Source: Corynebacterium sp. (GTDB lineage Bacteria; Actinomycetota; Actinomycetes; Mycobacteriales; Mycobacteriaceae). From it: a stretch of 42,811 bases of DNA. Shown piece by piece: positions 41,525-42,811 of the stretch. Within the stretch, counting starts at the first letter, position 1; every line of letters starts with the position of its first letter. The notes beneath the pieces are model-generated. The model searched no databases and was not told where the DNA came from. It was given only the letters and a program-made list of their open reading frames with translations. The stretch is from the NCBI RefSeq assembly GCF_030535495.1, contig NZ_JAUNRW010000009.1:1-42811 (forward strand). Direction: 5' to 3'. Made by a program: the position numbers and the translations under genes.

Positions 41525-42508
41525 TCACCACCAGCTCGCGACAGCGCGAGCGGCATGCTCACCGACGGGACGGATGAGGTCAGCAGGCCCGTTCATCGAC
41601 CAGGCAACCTCGAGTACGGTGCGCAGCGCCTGGACGGAGGTGGACTCGGCGCTGCCGCGTTCCAGGAGAATGTCGTTGCCGTCCACCCGGGCGGTGAATC
41701 CACCCTGGGGGCCGGGAGCCAGCGAGGCGGGATCCTCGTGCAGGGCACGCATGTCGTCGGCGATGTAGGTGGGGCGCTGTTCCTTCACCGCTTCCAGCAG
41801 GGCGATGTGCCCGGACACGCCGGTGAGCACGTGCAGTGAGGGCATGCCGGCGGCATTGGCTCCCTCGATGTCGGTGTCCAGGCGGTCGCCCACCGTCAAC
41901 GGGTTCCGCGCACCCACCTTCTCGGCGGCGGTGAGGAACATCGCGCCCTGCGGCTTGCCGGCGGATGCCGGGGTGACACCCGTCGCGGAGACGACCGCCG
42001 CGACCATGGAGCCGTTGCCCACCAGCAGTCCGCGGGGATCCGGCAACGTGGTGTCCAGGTTGGAGGCCACGTAGGTGGCACCGCGGCGAATCGCCAGCGC
42101 CGCCTCCGAAAGCACTGCCCAGGTGGCCTCGGGATCCAGGCCCTGGAGGACCGCCTTCGGGTTCTCGTCGGCGGACTCGACGACGCGGTAGCCCGCGCGC
42201 GTCGCGAGCTCCTTGAAGGAGGGCGTACCGATGATGAGAACCGGGTCGCCCGGCTCCAGGTGCCCGGCAGCCAGATCGATGGCCGCCTGTGCGGAGGTCA
42301 CGACGTCGTCCTCGGTGGCCGACAAGCCGATGGCCTGCAGCTTCTTCGCGACCACCTGCGGGGCCCGCATCGCGTTGTTGGTGATGTAAATGCTCGGTAC
42401 GCCGGCCCCGTTGATGGTCTCCACCGCACCCGGGATGGCCTGTCCCCCCTCCCAGACGGTTCCGTCGAGATCAAGGAGCAGGGCATCATGGGCACGCAGG
42501 AGACTCAT
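41525..42508 (-). CDS. NagD-type HAD-IIA phosphatase
   Basis: A 327-residue haloacid-dehalogenase phosphatase. Motif I LLLDLDGTVWEG (residues 10-21) with the nucleophile Asp, motif II in SIYITNNAMR, the subclass-IIA cap, and motif III/IV GKPQGAMFL and VGDRLDTDIEGANAAG. Such enzymes act on small phosphates (the Rv1692 equivalent is a glycerol 3-phosphate phosphatase), so a phospholipid-recycling role is possible. ATG 42508 was chosen as the family N-terminus. The last 60 residues (AESTSVQALRTVLEVAW onward) form a C-terminal extension like that of Rv1692. The stop is coupled to the next small gene. Confidence 0.91.
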   Translation of the reverse strand: MSLLRAHDALLLDLDGTVWEGGQAIPGAVETINGAGVPSIYITNNAMRAPQVVAKKLQAIGLSATEDDVVTSAQAAIDLAAGHLEPGDPVLIIGTPSFKELATRAGYRVVESADENPKAVLQGLDPEATWAVLSEAALAIRRGATYVASNLDTTLPDPRGLLVGNGSMVAAVVSATGVTPASAGKPQGAMFLTAAEKVGARNPLTVGDRLDTDIEGANAAGMPSLHVLTGVSGHIALLEAVKEQRPTYIADDMRALHEDPASLAPGPQGGFTARVDGNDILLERGSAESTSVQALRTVLEVAWSMNGPADLIRPVGEHAARAVASWW

Positions 42509-42536
42509 GGTGATCAAGCTTAGTTGGTGGGGTCGG

Positions 42537-42811
42537 TCAGGACAGTTCCGACAGCCGATCCGCGGAGTCGAGCAGCTCGTCCTCGTCGATCTTGTCGGCG
42601 TGCGCGAACCATTCCTTCGCCTCATCCTTCCGGCCCGCGGCAACGAGTGCGTCCGCGTAGGCGTAGGACAGGCGGGCGTTGATCGATCCCGTGGACGCGA
42701 GGTCCGGGTTGAGGCGCTGGAGAGTCACCACAGCGCTCTCCGCCTGGTTCATGTCGAGCCGGGCGCCGGCGATGACGATGCCCAGCTCCACCGCCCCCTG
42801 CCGATCGAGCT
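42537..42811 (-). CDS. TPR-like protein, C-terminal part (5' end outside window)
   Basis: The frame is open to the window edge, giving about 90 residues of the C-terminus. LDRQGAVELGIVIAGARL, NQAESAVVTLQRLNP, and SYAYADALVAAGRKDEAKEWF form helix pairs with the Ala/Gly/Leu spacing of tetratricopeptide repeats, followed by an acidic tail (HADKIDEDELLDSADRL). TPRs mediate protein contacts. It lies 28 bases upstream of the HAD gene, so it is likely in the same operon. A shorter reading from GTG 42791 is possible but the open upstream frame argues for a partial gene. Confidence 0.7.
   Translation of the reverse strand, partial: LDRQGAVELGIVIAGARLDMNQAESAVVTLQRLNPDLASTGSINARLSYAYADALVAAGRKDEAKEWFAHADKIDEDELLDSADRLSELS

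Overview
The window is a gene-dense, high-GC segment from a Corynebacterium chromosome. The genus call rests on gene content and order: odhI next to the MerR regulator ftsR, secA2, the steA/steB cell-separation pair, a ParA-like gene of the pldP type, and a tlyA-nadK-recN-steA-steB-pyrG-nudix-xerD series. Two of its blocks match conserved actinobacterial neighbourhoods, also known around M. tuberculosis Rv1692-Rv1713 and Rv1821-Rv1844. The species cannot be named from the sequence. About 41 protein genes and one tRNA gene fill the window. No intergenic stretch exceeds about 120 bases, and no insertion sequence, prophage or CRISPR array is visible.

Layout. 1-6442 (plus strand): 3' end of gnd (6-phosphogluconate dehydrogenase), a DEAD-box helicase, two overlapping CNNM/CBS membrane proteins, a protein of the family labelled 3-methyladenine DNA glycosylase, and a membrane-anchored von Willebrand A-like protein. 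6490-11206 (minus): a second MerR regulator, a DUF151/BFN nuclease, ftsR, odhI and secA2. This block links cell-division control, the OdhI switch on 2-oxoglutarate dehydrogenase, and accessory secretion. 11233-13582 (plus): a hydrolase-OsmC fusion, a YchJ protein, a glutamine amidotransferase and tRNA-Pro(GGG). 13621-24665 is the accessory stretch: a DUF222/HNH endonuclease, a thioredoxin, a three-gene ABC importer, a diacylglycerol-kinase-like enzyme, a lipoprotein esterase coupled to a two-gene ABC exporter, a methyltransferase and a small-molecule kinase. 24667-42811 (minus, except one GNAT gene) is the housekeeping block: der, cmk, rluB-like, scpB, sulfurtransferase, scpA, pldP-like, a secreted protein, xerD, nudix, pyrG, steB, steA, recN, nadK, tlyA, a 52-residue protein, a NagD-type phosphatase and a TPR-like gene cut by the window end. 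Most of these genes overlap by 1-4 bases, so long polycistronic transcripts are likely.

The strongest unexplained signal is a DNA word, CTTATCGACG (usually GCTTATCGACG). I find it at least 13 times on both strands. It sits in three different reading frames and twice across stop codons, so protein sequence alone cannot explain it. Other points of interest are an ABC exporter pair whose two nucleotide-binding domains are damaged in complementary ways, an OsmC domain without its redox cysteines, recurrent TANNNT elements 6-8 bases before start codons (leaderless transcripts, including two very compact divergent promoter pairs), and near-perfect palindromes before the second MerR gene, before pyrG, before the ABC importer and before the amidotransferase gene.
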